From Cryobacterium sp. Y11 (GTDB taxonomy: Bacteria; Actinomycetota; Actinomycetes; Actinomycetales; Microbacteriaceae): a stretch of DNA of 37,241 bases. The translations under genes and the position numbers were made by a program. The stretch covers positions 1 to 37,241 of the forward strand of contig NZ_PJJO01000041.1 in assembly GCF_002929535.1 (NCBI RefSeq). Reading direction: 5' to 3'. Position 1 is the stretch's first letter, and every line of letters begins with the position of its first letter. Of the stretch, positions 15,735-24,464 are shown piece by piece. Under the pieces are notes generated by a model, which did no database searches, was not told where the DNA came from, and saw nothing but the letters and a program-made list of their open reading frames with translations.

Positions 15735-15770
15735 TCCGGCAATGGCAATGGCAATGGCAATGGCAATGGC
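15735..15770. repeat. Hexanucleotide tandem repeat (GGCAAT x6)
   Basis: Six uninterrupted GGCAAT units. A unit of six keeps any reading frame open (Gly-Asn on the plus strand), but no convincing gene encloses it. Confidence 0.9.
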
Positions 15771-15904
15771 AATGCCAGGACTCCACGAATTCATGACGAC
15801 GCCCGTCGGAGTGTGGTTGGGCACCCGCCGCGGGCCAGGCCCGCGATGCCGTCACCCGCCCGGTGTTAGCGTCAGGATGACCTATACCGTTATTAGGAGC
15901 ACTC

Positions 15905-16492
15905 ATGACCGACGTTTTGCCCGTAACCTTCACCGCTGGCACCACCGGGCCATGGCGTATCGAACGCATCACCAAAGTCACCGGTGACGGGCTCCCTGTC
16001 GCCGCCCGACTACTCGTCGAGGAGGGAAGAGCACCCGTCGCCGGACCGAGGGTGTCTCCGAAGGTGGCGACGAATGCTCCGGGTTGGGTTCTGCGCGGCA
16101 CCGTCAGTAACCAGCGGTACACAACCGCCGCCGAACTGGCTCAGCTCAACGCGCGGTCTCCGGTCCTGGGCCGGCCCGGTGCCACCGTCGCCTCCCTCAT
16201 TCCGATCACGAAATCACAAGCGTGGTGGGAGATGGCCCAGGACGAACGACGGGGCATTTTTGAGGATACGAGTCATCACATCCGCCGCTCGATGGGCTAC
16301 CTGCCCGCCGTGGCTCGGCGGCTGCACCATTGTCGGGACCTCGGCGGGCCGTTCGACTTTCTGACCTGGTTCGAGTTCGCGCCAGAGAACGCGGCGGCTT
16401 TCGACGATCTCCTCGGTGAGCTCCGAAACACCGAAGAATGGACCTTCATCGAGCGCGAAGTCGAGGTGCGCGTGGAGCGCGCAAGCGTGTAA
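15905..16492 (+). CDS. Chlorite-dismutase-family protein
   Basis: The 195-residue protein matches a branch of the chlorite dismutase/coproheme decarboxylase superfamily. It has PITKSQAWWEMAQDERRGIF then EDTSHHIRRSMGYLPAVARR, and LHHCRDLGGPFDFLTWFEF ahead of a C-terminal dimerisation-type strand (ELRNTEEWTFIEREVEVRVE). His residues in the HH segments could bind haem; which one does is not decidable here. Classical members make O2 from chlorite or decarboxylate coproheme; many relatives are untested. TAGGAG lies 6-7 bases before ATG. Confidence 0.75.
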   Translation: MTDVLPVTFTAGTTGPWRIERITKVTGDGLPVAARLLVEEGRAPVAGPRVSPKVATNAPGWVLRGTVSNQRYTTAAELAQLNARSPVLGRPGATVASLIPITKSQAWWEMAQDERRGIFEDTSHHIRRSMGYLPAVARRLHHCRDLGGPFDFLTWFEFAPENAAAFDDLLGELRNTEEWTFIEREVEVRVERASV

Positions 16493-16622
16493 GCGGTCCA
16501 CCCCACCTCGATGCGTGCCACTTCACGGCGCCTCGATGACCCCCCGACGCGGCCACACGCGCCACACGAGTCCCACCGAACCGAAAACAAGGAAGAAGAT
16601 AGCTAAAGCTGGCGAGGTTCAG

Positions 16623-16650
16623 CGTCCCGTAAGGGGTTCGGTTGGCGGGC
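16623..16650 (+). repeat. Dispersed palindromic repeat
   Basis: CGTCCCGTAAGGGGTTCGG then TTGGCGGGC. It lies about 35 bases past the 3' end of the minus-strand membrane protein gene. Confidence 0.75.
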
Positions 16651-16684
16651 GCGAGATGTTGCGGTCTGGCCGAGCAGTCTGGAA

Positions 16685-17023
16685 TCAGGACTGCGGTATC
16701 ACAAAGTGCGCAACGACGGTCAAGACCAGGATGATCGGAACGGCAAACACTGTCCGTCGCGACTGTCGGCCCAGCCATCGGTTTGATCTGGGCCGGAGCA
16801 GCAGCCCAACCAATACGGTCGCCAGCAGCGCGAACAGGATGCCTGTGCTGATCAGCGACGCACGGACGGGCAACAACTGTGGCGGGCACACCGCCGGAAG
16901 ACTGGCCGCGCAAGCCCAGCTGGGAAGGACCGGCTGCGCCATCCAGAGTACGAGTAATCCCAGGAGTACGGTCCCCACTGCGACGGCGGGGGAGCGCGTG
17001 GCACCGACGGTCTGGATAGGCAT
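16685..17023 (-). CDS. Small integral membrane protein (WMAQ family)
   Basis: The 112-residue protein has three hydrophobic segments (AVAVGTVLLGLLVLWMAQ, ISTGILFALLATVLVGLLL, VFAVPIILVLTVVAHFVI). A Cys-rich loop after the first (SWACAASLPAVCPPQ) is followed by PVRA. It parallels the protein at 2464-2877 over the first two helices, so the two are probable paralogs in separate modules. No known function. Confidence 0.6.
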   Translation of the reverse strand: MPIQTVGATRSPAVAVGTVLLGLLVLWMAQPVLPSWACAASLPAVCPPQLLPVRASLISTGILFALLATVLVGLLLRPRSNRWLGRQSRRTVFAVPIILVLTVVAHFVIPQS

Positions 17024-17098
17024 AGAGCCAGACTATCGATCAAGCACTACTGCGGCGCGACGGCTGCGGCGCTTGATTCTTCGCGATAGCGTGAATCA

Positions 17099-17152
17099 GT
17101 CCCGTCGGGGGTTCCCCGATTGGGAAGCGGACGCAGAGTCAGCGATCGCAGG
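17099..17152 (+). repeat. Dispersed palindromic repeat, partial long form
   Basis: GTCCCGTCGGGGGTTCCCC, with the inner hairpin TTCCC-CGATT-GGGAA, then GCGGACGCAGAGTCAGCGAT as in the 9521 copy. The second arm is missing. Confidence 0.8.
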
Positions 17153-17156
17153 GGAC

Positions 17157-17813
17157 CTAAGAGGCCCACTCTTCGGCGACGATCTGCATCGATGCTGTGG
17201 CACGGTATGCCTCGATGCTGTCGTCGGCGAGAAGGGCGGTGATCAGCTCGTCGGTTCCTGAGACATAGACGCTGGCGCCGTAAAGGTCGTTTCCGACAGC
17301 CCACACACCATCCGCGGGCATCCACCATTGAGGACTTCTGCCGCCCTTCATTCCATCGAAACGCTCCGCGCCGTCGGCGAGGTCGCCAGCGAGAATGAGC
17401 ATTTCACGATCGGGCATGATCGTGATGCTTGGTGTGTCTCGTAGGTCATCGCGCATGCCGACGTACCCTTCCCAGACGAGAAAGAAACACTCGGTGGGTG
17501 TGGAGGTATGTGCTCGGAGCAGCCGGGCGAGCGTTGCGGCCACCTGGGGGTCGATGGTTCCAATTGTTCGTTCTACTTCCCGCGCCGTGTCGCTCAGGTC
17601 GGTCCACTTCGTCGATGCGTCCACCTCGGACTGCTCTTTGGCAAAGGCCCGCCAAGCCATAGGTTGACCGGCATCGTCGTGCAGGGGATTCATTACGCGC
17701 GCATACGAGCGGTGCCCACGAGGCAAGTAGTCACCGACGGTCATCGATGTGCCTTGAAGAGATGTCAGCTCAGCAATGACGTGCGGGACGGGGCTAATCG
17801 GATGCAATGCCAT
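17157..17813 (-). CDS. Uncharacterised soluble protein
   Basis: The 218-residue protein is soluble, with no signal or membrane segment. The C-terminal half has PQWWMPADGVWAVGNDLYGA then SVYVSGTDELITALLAD, a Trp-rich pattern I associate with uncharacterised actinobacterial proteins of similar length. A preceding TPTECFFLVWEGYVGM segment also looks conserved. The ATG at 17813 is preferred over an in-frame TTG ten codons upstream. It stands alone between a repeat and the divergent/convergent Lrp region. No function is proposed. Confidence 0.65.
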   Translation of the reverse strand: MALHPISPVPHVIAELTSLQGTSMTVGDYLPRGHRSYARVMNPLHDDAGQPMAWRAFAKEQSEVDASTKWTDLSDTAREVERTIGTIDPQVAATLARLLRAHTSTPTECFFLVWEGYVGMRDDLRDTPSITIMPDREMLILAGDLADGAERFDGMKGGRSPQWWMPADGVWAVGNDLYGASVYVSGTDELITALLADDSIEAYRATASMQIVAEEWAS

Positions 17814-18115
17814 CTCTGCACCATAGCGAGTGATCGAGTTCAACTCGATGACGATCTGTCGGGATAGTAGTTTCCCTTGCGCGTCGCCCCAAGCCCTCGC
17901 GGCCTGGGGCTACCCCGACGGCTCAGGGCAACGTACGGGATCAGATTCTGCGGAGTCTTCGCTAGTTCGCATGGGTCACGAATTGTCGCCTTGCCCATAA
18001 CAAGTCTGGTCGGGCCACCACGACGCGAGAAACGGGGGACGCAACCCTCCCGCTTTGCGGAGAGCGGGTCAATAATCGTCGCAATCGGGGTCCGTCTTGC
18101 GGGCGGCTCCTTTCC

Positions 18116-18592
18116 TTACTTGGTCGGTTTGCTCGTAGGTGGCAGCAGTGGTCGCGGTTGTAGGGGGCTGGAGTCGACCACGCTGGTGGTCACGCTGCCG
18201 AGGGTTCCGATGCGGCCGCTGACTTGTTCGAGGTGCTGCATGGATGTGGCGACAACCTTCATGATGAAACAGTCCTCGCCCGTCACATGATGGGCCTCGA
18301 TGACCTCTGGGATTTCGGCCAGCAATGTGTGGAGCGGTTCGTAGATGCTGCTCGGGTAGCGCAAACGAAGGTAGGCCATGATCGTAAACCCGAGCCTGGA
18401 CGCATCCACCACGGCGCTGTAGCCGCTGATCACGCCGCTTTCTTCTAAGCGTCTCACTTGCTCGGCAACCGCACTGTTGGACATGTTGAGAACACGGCTG
18501 AGCTGGGCGATGGTCTGTCGTCCATCCACCTGGAGAGCGGAAAAGATATCGGTATCGACCTTGTCGAGCCCGAAAGAAGATATTGCGGTCAT
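18116..18592 (-). CDS. Lrp/AsnC-family transcriptional regulator
   Basis: The 158-residue protein has the Lrp helix-turn-helix (LDKVDTDIFSALQVDGRQTI then AQLSRVLNMSNSAVAEQVRR). A C-terminal RAM domain follows (LGFTIMAYLRLRYPSS, then VIEAHHVTGEDCFIMKVVAT). The C-terminal tail is Pro-rich. The ATG at 18592 (MTAISSFG) suits the family better than the upstream one. It is divergent from a rhodanese gene with about 95 bases between starts, so control of that gene is likely. Confidence 0.9.
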   Translation of the reverse strand: MTAISSFGLDKVDTDIFSALQVDGRQTIAQLSRVLNMSNSAVAEQVRRLEESGVISGYSAVVDASRLGFTIMAYLRLRYPSSIYEPLHTLLAEIPEVIEAHHVTGEDCFIMKVVATSMQHLEQVSGRIGTLGSVTTSVVDSSPLQPRPLLPPTSKPTK

Positions 18593-18686
18593 CTGGCAAT
18601 ACGGCCTGCACAATTACCGATGCGAGGCCACAATGCCGTGATTGATCTCTTTAGATAGTGGTTATTACCGCGTATCTTCATCTTTC

Positions 18687-19129
18687 ATGACAACAACTCC
18701 CGTTTTGATGGACCCGGCCATCGTTCACTTCGCCGACAAACTCTCCTTCGAAACCGACCCCTCCGATGTGCATGCTGATTTCGTCAACGGAACCTCGTTC
18801 GTGCTGATCGATTCCCGTGGGGATGCAAGCTGGCGGCAAGGCCGCATCACTGGTGCGCTCCACATACCCACTGGCAGCATCGCCACCCAAGCGTTAGCCA
18901 GCATCCCCATCAGCACCCAGTCGTTGTGTATTGCTGGGACCCCGGATGTAACGGCTCGACCCGGGCAGCTCTCGCCTTCGCCACCCTCGGCTACCAAGTC
19001 AAAGAGATGATCGGCGGATACGAGTACTGGGCACGGGAGGGATACCCCACCGAAAACGATCACGGTCCAATAGTTCGGGCGAGAGACGCCCTTACGGCAC
19101 CGCTGAGCGAGATCAGCTGTGAGTGCTGA
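18687..19129 (+). pseudogene. Rhodanese-domain protein, frameshifted
   Basis: MTTTPVLMDPAIVHFADKLS begins a rhodanese domain with FVLIDSRGDASWRQGRITGA in frame one. Near 18920 the frame changes by one base, and the active-site loop VVYCWDPGCNGSTRAAL follows in another frame, then KEMIGGYEYWAREGYP. The catalytic Cys and its loop are intact at the DNA level, so a single indel (or sequencing error) separates this from a working sulfurtransferase. Divergent from the Lrp regulator. Confidence 0.8.
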
Positions 19130-19534
19130 AACCCGCAGCGCCATTCGTCTGACATCGTCCCGCAGAGCCGGAGGATCTGGACGAAATCGTGCCGATGATC
19201 TACGAACACGCAGCATACGAAAACGGAGGGTCGCTTCCCTCCGACCTCGCAATTCGACTTGCGCCCCTCCTCTTTGGCACCCCGCCATCACGTCTGCGAC
19301 GCTTCGTTGGCGCCTCGCACGCCGGAGCTCTCGTGGGGTATTCGACCGTCACCGCGGAGCTCTCGACCTGGCAGGCAAGCGAGTTTCTGAACATGGATTG
19401 TCTGTTCATACGAGACCATGCGCGTGGGCACGGGCTCGGCAAACTCTCCATGGCCGTGATCAAAGGTGAAGCAGCAGCTCATGGCTTCACCGCGACTGAC
19501 GAAAACCAGCGAGTCAATCACCGGGACGTAGCAG
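19130..19534 (+). pseudogene. GNAT acetyltransferase, frameshifted and 3' truncated
   Basis: AIRLTSS at the N-terminus lies in a different frame from PEDLDEIVPMIYEHAAYENG. The latter runs on through LNMDCLFIRDHARGHGLGKL, the GNAT acetyl-CoA loop, to IKGEAAAHGF. The expected C-terminal strands are replaced by unrelated sequence that runs into the repeat at 19535, so the gene lost its 3' end at or near the repeat. Confidence 0.65.
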
Positions 19535-19560
19535 GTCCCGTAGAGGGTTCGGCTTATGGG
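19535..19560 (+). repeat. Dispersed palindromic repeat
   Basis: GTCCCGTAGAGGGTTCGGC then TTATGGG, directly after the truncated GNAT. Confidence 0.8.
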
Positions 19561-19636
19561 CGGTCGCATGAGCGACAGGCAAATTTCTCCGAGCGTATGC
19601 TCGGCTGCAGGGGTTCCATACCCCCCGATCAGCTAG

Positions 19637-19858
19637 ACGCGAAGCACCGTCATCATCCTGGCGGCCGCGGCCGCGGTCCTCGCTGTCGCTGGCCTGGCGC
19701 AAGTTTTGCTTCGGATCGCTGAGGGGGAGGGCGAGCCGGGTGACATATCCGTGTTGGTACTCGGTACCATTCAGTTCATCTGCGGGCTAGCGGCGTTCAT
19801 CTATTACGGTCGTCGCCGCTATCTGCAAAAAATTTGCGCTCGACAAGTCTCAGGATGA
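19637..19858 (+). pseudogene. Two-helix membrane protein fragment
   Basis: This 73-codon frame has no start codon near its 5' end. It reads TVIILAAAAAVLAVAGLAQV, then an acidic loop, then ISVLVLGTIQFICGLAAFIY followed by YGRRRYLQK. Two clear membrane segments and a positive-inside tail suggest a real but 5'-truncated gene. A run of C residues near 19618-19625 may hide a frameshift. Confidence 0.35.
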
Positions 19859-19893
19859 CTCGCCTGAAAGTTAGCGCGCGATCCGCCAAAAGC

Positions 19894-19918
19894 AACCCGT
19901 GAGGGTCCGGCTTACGGC
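19894..19918 (+). repeat. Dispersed palindromic repeat
   Basis: AACCCGTGAGGGTCCGGC then TTACGGC. It lies about 30 bases before the next GNAT start. Confidence 0.65.
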
Positions 19919-19945
19919 ACCCTTCGTCGAGCTACATTCGGAGTC

Positions 19946-20467
19946 ATGTGGAGGACTTTTGTGCGACAGGCGACGGCCGACGACCTGGAGTTTCTTGAAG
20001 CGATCGAGAATGAAGCAGATGCGCTGTTCGCGACCGTGTTCTCGATAGTCGACTGGTGGCCTGCTCTTTCCTATACGACGCCCTCACTGCAGAGTGGCTT
20101 CATCCTTGTAGCCCGCGAAAATCCGGGATCGGACCCGATCGGGTTTGCCCATGTCCTCGAAGTCCCTGGCAGGAGTCATCTCGAGCAGCTGTCGGTCATG
20201 CCGTCGGTGGCACATCGCGGGCGTGGGCGCGCGCTCGTCGCGGCAGTCAAGAGCGAATCACGACTGCGCGGATGCAAACGGGTTACCTTGCGAACGTTCA
20301 CGGACGTTCCATGGAATGCGCCCTTCCACTTGAGCTGTGATTTCATCGAGCGTGATCCCGATTCTGATTTTCTTCGTGATCTGTCAGCGGCAGAGCAACA
20401 GCGAGGACTTGGGTACGGCCGGCGTATTCAAATGAACCTCGACCTGACTGATGAGCTGCCCCGATAA
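19946..20467 (+). CDS. GNAT-family N-acetyltransferase
   Basis: The 173-residue protein is intact. The N-terminus RQATADDLEFLEAIENEADA is GNAT motif C. LVAREN...PIGFAHVLEVPG is the central strand region. LEQLSVMPSVAHRGRGRALV then AAVKSE carries the acetyl-CoA loop R-G-R-G-R-A-L. The late NAPFHLSCDFIERD matches the usual Pro-Phe-aromatic segment. Substrate unknown. It is the only clearly intact GNAT on the plus strand here. Confidence 0.88.
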   Translation: MWRTFVRQATADDLEFLEAIENEADALFATVFSIVDWWPALSYTTPSLQSGFILVARENPGSDPIGFAHVLEVPGRSHLEQLSVMPSVAHRGRGRALVAAVKSESRLRGCKRVTLRTFTDVPWNAPFHLSCDFIERDPDSDFLRDLSAAEQQRGLGYGRRIQMNLDLTDELPR

Positions 20468-20889
20468 CCGTTCCCCACTAGGAGCCTCTGGCGGGGGTGC
20501 TCCCAGGTCACCGCGAGCGGAACACGATTCGCGGAAATCAAGCTCTCGACAGCCCCCATCCTCCGGCGTCGGTTTCACCGGGCTTCGCACCGCCCGCACC
20601 GCAGCAATCGGCGCAGGGCTTTATTTGGTTTGGCCGTCGTGCGCTCGGCCACCGCGCCACCGCCGTCTAGAAGTCAGTCACTTTCTTGGCAGGCCACGCG
20701 CACCTTGCGGGAATACGATCTCTCTATCGGGCTTCCCGCCACGTCGGCAGCCCGCGACGCACCGCCTCACAGCAGCGTCGAAGCATCGCTGCACCACAGA
20801 TTGACGCCGCTGCGATGCGGCGGCTAATCGTTAAATTGTGACCCCGACGACACCGTTTCTCATCCAGCTAAAGCACACAGGGAGCATCA
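20468..20889. other. No convincing gene; katG upstream region
   Basis: A weak repeat-like ACCGTTCCCCACTAGGAG lies at 20466-20484. Open frames here are Arg/Pro/Ser-rich and match nothing known. It should carry the katG promoter, but no Fur- or OxyR-type site was clear. Confidence 0.4.
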
Positions 20890-23202
20890 ATGGGCACTGA
20901 CGACCAGACCAACACATGCAGTTTCCACATGAGCGGTGCGCTGCCAGCAGGTGGCGACCACCTCGGTGGCACCTTCGGTCAGTCGCCGACCCTGGACAGT
21001 TGGTACCCGCAGCGTCTCCGGGTTGAGCTTCTCCACCGGAACGGCGTAGACGCCGACCCGCTCGGCGCGGACTTCGACTACGCGGCGGCTTTCGCCACGA
21101 TCGACCTCACGACGCTCAAGTCGGACATCAAGCGACTGCTCACCACCTCGGTCGACTGGTGGCCGGCGGACTACGGCAACTACGGTCCACAGATGATCCG
21201 AATGGCGTGGCATGCCGCCGGCACGTACCGAATTGCCGACGGCCGTGGCGGAGCGGGCACCGCGATGCAGCGGTTCGCACCAATCGGAAGCTGGTGGGAC
21301 AACGGCAATACCGACAAATCACGACGACTCCTACAGCCGATCAAGCACCAGTACGGCAACGCTCTGTCGTGGGCCGACCTGATGGTCTTGACCGGCAACT
21401 GCTCCCTCGAGTTGATGGGCCTGCCGACGTACGGCTTCGGTGGTGGACGACTCGATGCGTGGGAACCGGACGACGGCACCTGGTGGGGCCCGGAGGTCTG
21501 GAACCCGCACGCGGTCGCGAGCCCTGACGAGATGGTGAGCCGCGACGAACGCTGGCATGGTCAGAACGGCGACGCGGGCTACGACTTGCAGAGCCCCCTG
21601 GCCGCGTCGCACCAGGCGCTCATCTACGTCAACCCTGAGGGGCCCTATTCGAACGGCGACCCGCTGGGCTCAGCACGCGACATTCGCATCACGTTCACGC
21701 GGATGGCGATGAACGACGAGGAAACGGTGGCATTGATCGCCGGTGGCCACGCATTCGGTAAGAGCCACGGCCAGGTACCCGCATCCGACATCGGACCATC
21801 ACCCGAGAAAGCCCCGATCGAGTCGATGGGGCTCGGTTGGCACAACCCGGTGGGTACCGGCAGTGCCGAGCACACTTCGACCAACGGCATCGAGGGCAGC
21901 TGGACTCCAAACCCGACACAGTGGGACAACGCCTACCTCGAGAACCTGTTCGCGTACGACTACGAGCAGACGAAAAGCCCGGCCGGCGCGCTGCAGTGGA
22001 CACCGACTGACTCGGAGGCGCCGAAGACTCCGGACGCCCACGTACCCGGTCAGATGAACCCGCTCATGATGATGACCTCGGACATCGCACTCAAGGTCGA
22101 CCCGGAGTATCGGGCTATATGCGAGCGTTTCCTGGCCGACTTCGATCTGTTCACCCTCGCGTTCTCGAAGGCCTGGTACAAGCTCACGCACCGCGACATG
22201 GGGCCGAAGCACCGGTACCTCGGCCCGGAGGTCACCATCGCCGATGACCTGCTCTGGCAGGACCCGCTCCCGGACGCAGCAGGATCCTCACTCGACGAGG
22301 CCGACGTGGTAGCGCTCAAGGAAGCCGTCCTCGCGACCGGGCTGTCCGTGTCCGACCTCGTCTACACGGCGTTCTCCGCCGCCTCGACCTACCGCGACAG
22401 CGACAAGCGCGGAGGGGCGAACGGTGCCCGCCTGGCCTTGTCGCCGCAGAAAGACTGGGCGGTCAACCGACGCACCGTCCCAGTCATCGACGCGCTGGGG
22501 AACGTGCAGGCGGCCTTCACGGCGACGTCGGGCGGACGGAAGGTGTCTCTCGCCGACCTCATCGTCCTCGCCGGCAGCGCCGCCGTGGAGCAGGCGGCAC
22601 GGGTGGCAGGATCTGACGCCAGCGTGCCGTTTACGCCAGGCCGTGTCGACGCGACGCAGGAGTTGACCGACATCGAGATGTTCGAGTGGCTGCGACCCAT
22701 TGCGGACGGGTTCCGCAACTTCGTGTCCGAGCGCTTCGAAGAGTTTGCTCCGGGCGTCGCGCCCGAGGCAGCATTCCTCGACAAGGCGAACCTGTTCACT
22801 CTCACCGCACCGGAGTGGACCGTCCTGCACGCCGGGCTCCGCGTGCTCGGCAGCAACTGGGACGGGTCCGACGTGGGTGTGCTCACGGATCACGTCGGAG
22901 CCCTGACGACCGACTTCCTCGTGAATCTGACCGACACCGATCTCATCTGGACGAAGGATGACGAGACCGCGATGACCTTCACTGGTCGAGTTCAGGCGAC
23001 CGGCGAGGCTCGCTGGAGGGCCTCCCGGAATGACCTGGTATTCGGCTCGAACGCGCAACTGCGGTCGATCGCCGACGCCTACGCGGGCAGCGACGGGCAA
23101 GACCGCTTCGTCCGCGAATTCATCCGCGTCTGGTCGAAGGTCATGATGCTCGACCGCTACGACGTCAAGGGCCACAAGCGTTACGGGGCGATGGCTGCCT
23201 GA
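20890..23202 (+). CDS. katG: Catalase-peroxidase
   Basis: The 770-residue haem enzyme has the standard KatG length with two peroxidase-like halves. The distal site is [13 protein letters not shown] (Arg, Trp, His). The proximal His is in [15 protein letters not shown]. The Met-Tyr-Trp adduct residues are present: Trp in MAWH, Tyr in LIYVNPEGP and Met in [10 protein letters not shown]. It breaks down hydrogen peroxide and acts as a peroxidase. In mycobacteria it activates isoniazid. AGGGAG lies 7 bases before ATG. Its codon use looks more GC-rich and regular than its decayed neighbours. No Fur-type gene is adjacent. A strong terminator follows. Confidence 0.97.
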   Translation: MGTDDQTNTCSFHMSGALPAGGDHLGGTFGQSPTLDSWYPQRLRVELLHRNGVDADPLGADFDYAAAFATIDLTTLKSDIKRLLTTSVDWWPADYGNYGPQMIRMAWHAAGTYRIADGRGGAGTAMQRFAPIGSWWDNGNTDKSRRLLQPIKHQYGNALSWADLMVLTGNCSLELMGLPTYGFGGGRLDAWEPDDGTWWGPEVWNPHAVASPDEMVSRDERWHGQNGDAGYDLQSPLAASHQALIYVNPEGPYSNGDPLGSARDIRITFTRMAMNDEETVALIAGGHAFGKSHGQVPASDIGPSPEKAPIESMGLGWHNPVGTGSAEHTSTNGIEGSWTPNPTQWDNAYLENLFAYDYEQTKSPAGALQWTPTDSEAPKTPDAHVPGQMNPLMMMTSDIALKVDPEYRAICERFLADFDLFTLAFSKAWYKLTHRDMGPKHRYLGPEVTIADDLLWQDPLPDAAGSSLDEADVVALKEAVLATGLSVSDLVYTAFSAASTYRDSDKRGGANGARLALSPQKDWAVNRRTVPVIDALGNVQAAFTATSGGRKVSLADLIVLAGSAAVEQAARVAGSDASVPFTPGRVDATQELTDIEMFEWLRPIADGFRNFVSERFEEFAPGVAPEAAFLDKANLFTLTAPEWTVLHAGLRVLGSNWDGSDVGVLTDHVGALTTDFLVNLTDTDLIWTKDDETAMTFTGRVQATGEARWRASRNDLVFGSNAQLRSIADAYAGSDGQDRFVREFIRVWSKVMMLDRYDVKGHKRYGAMAA

Positions 23203-23228
23203 CCCCGGAGGTCGCGTCCCGGCGAGCT

Positions 23229-23276
23229 GACGGCGTGGAGGCACGGCGCGGTCACGCGCTGAGCCTCCACGTCGTC
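23229..23276 (+). terminator. Strong hairpin after katG
   Basis: GACGGCGTGGAGGC pairs with GCCTCCACGTCGTC (one mismatch in 14), with an inner GCGCG-GTCA-CGCGC stem. It lies 26 bases after the katG stop. It has no long U-run, as is common in high-GC actinobacteria. Confidence 0.75.
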
Positions 23277-23504
23277 GAAGCCTTGACCGAACGACGCTTG
23301 AGGCCGCAAGCCGAACGTTGCACGGATTGATCAGGCTGGGGACGGCCAAGGAACCTCCGCGGGCAGCGCGTGGTCGACCACACTCGCACCTCGACGGCCT
23401 GCGAGGGTGGACGGGCTGCTATGCCCTGGAAGCCGTTGCCCGCACTCGTAGAGACGCCGGCCGGATTTGCTTTGCTCTCGGGTCGCGAGAGGGTGCCACC
23501 GATG

Positions 23505-23987
23505 TCAGTCCGTCTCGTCTTCCACCGGAGCGATCGGTGACACCGCGAGAGGCAAGTTGAGCTTGGCGAGGATCCGGCCGGCGGCGCGCCACTTTTGCGC
23601 CGAAGCTGCATCAAGTGGGTGCTCAGGAGTATCTTCCAAATCCTTCAACTCTGGACCAAGGATCGCGCTGGCTGCCTTTTTGATGAGTTCGCGCAACGAC
23701 TCAGTGCGCATGTAGGCACCGATGTACTCGCCGTTTGGTATGGGCGCGAGTTCCGTCGTATAGGCGCTCACAAAACAGTCCGCAGCTTCAGCACGCAGGT
23801 AGGGGCTCTCCAAAGTCTGGTACCAGCGGCGAAGAAAAACATCACAGGGCGCTTGGTCATCAAGGAACCGTTCGTCGTCATTCAAAATACGCTTACGAAT
23901 CTCATCCGGGGTGAGCTGGTTCGCGAGTTCGATCGCCTGATCCATATTTCCTTGGTAGATCAGGTCGGCAAGTCCAGGCGTTGTCAT
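23505..23987 (-). CDS. Uncharacterised acidic helical protein
   Basis: This is a soluble, acidic and largely helical protein of about 160 residues. Segments such as ADLIYQGNMDQAIELANQLT then PDEIRKRILNDDERFLDDQA and RTESLRELIKKAASAILGP are predicted helices. It has no signal peptide or membrane segment, and I recognise no family. The ATG at 23987 is one option; a later ATG (NMDQAIEL) has AAGGAA just ahead. It lies alone 3' of katG on the opposite strand. Confidence 0.6.
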   Translation of the reverse strand: MTTPGLADLIYQGNMDQAIELANQLTPDEIRKRILNDDERFLDDQAPCDVFLRRWYQTLESPYLRAEAADCFVSAYTTELAPIPNGEYIGAYMRTESLRELIKKAASAILGPELKDLEDTPEHPLDAASAQKWRAAGRILAKLNLPLAVSPIAPVEDETD

Positions 23988-23996
23988 GTGATCCAT

Positions 23997-24464
23997 CCGT
24001 TGCTGATGTGGCCTGTGAGGCTGGTGCGGACGATGATGCTCTGCCCGCGGTGGGCGCAGGCGCAGCCGACATGGTCCCTTGATGTTGGCTGGGTGCAGCC
24101 ATAACCGTGAGGCTTGTGGAAAACGTGCCGTACTTGTATCTCATGTGTCTTGGCACCCAACGATGCTCCGTGCATGAAGTACAAGGCCAGCATCCTTTCG
24201 GAGAGCCTGACCACGACCAGAGTACAAGGCCCCGCCATCCTCATTTAAATCAGGTCCACCCGAGTGTTGGTCGGGCACTTTTTCCTTGTGACGTCCTGAA
24301 CCCCAGGAGACACGGAAGCGGATATCCGCCCTGCCCGAGACTCGCCGCTCAACGCCCCGCAAGGGTTCGCCGTTCCCCTTGCAGGCAGGCTCTGGTGTCT
24401 CGCTTGTCTTCAGCTGCCGCGCTCTCTACCGACTGCACCTACGCGCTCGTCGAGGGGGGCGTAG
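23997..24464. other. No convincing gene; one repeat
   Basis: Nothing coding is recognised. It contains the dispersed repeat at 24353-24395. Confidence 0.45.
24353..24395 (+). repeat. Dispersed palindromic repeat, diverged
   Basis: CGCCCCGCAAGGGTTCGCCG then TTCCCCTTGCAGGC. Both arms are recognisable (CCTTGC against GCAAGG). Confidence 0.6.

Larger units (their letters stand above)
15249..15904. other. Gene-poor stretch with decayed GNAT, repeat and hexanucleotide run
   Basis: It contains the GNAT remnant at 15340-15488, a dispersed repeat at 15544-15570 and a GGCAAT run at 15735-15770. I see no intact gene before the chlorite-dismutase-like protein. Confidence 0.5.

Noticed and set aside
15600..15869. 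Protein containing the Gly-Asn repeat
   Set aside because: The frame around the hexamer run has no domain, a poor start context and a composition typical of chance frames.
18000..18070. Another repeat copy near the 3' end of the Lrp gene
   Set aside because: A GGGACGCAACCCTCCCGC then TTTGCGGAG segment is suggestive, but it lacks the GGGTTC loop and a convincing pair of arms.
18900..18940. Programmed frameshift in the rhodanese gene
   Set aside because: No slippery heptamer or downstream stimulatory structure is apparent; a simple indel or sequencing error is more likely.
20451..20804. 117-codon frame between the GNAT and katG
   Set aside because: Its composition (Arg, Pro, Ser, His) is that of an out-of-frame GC-rich sequence, and it lacks a family match.
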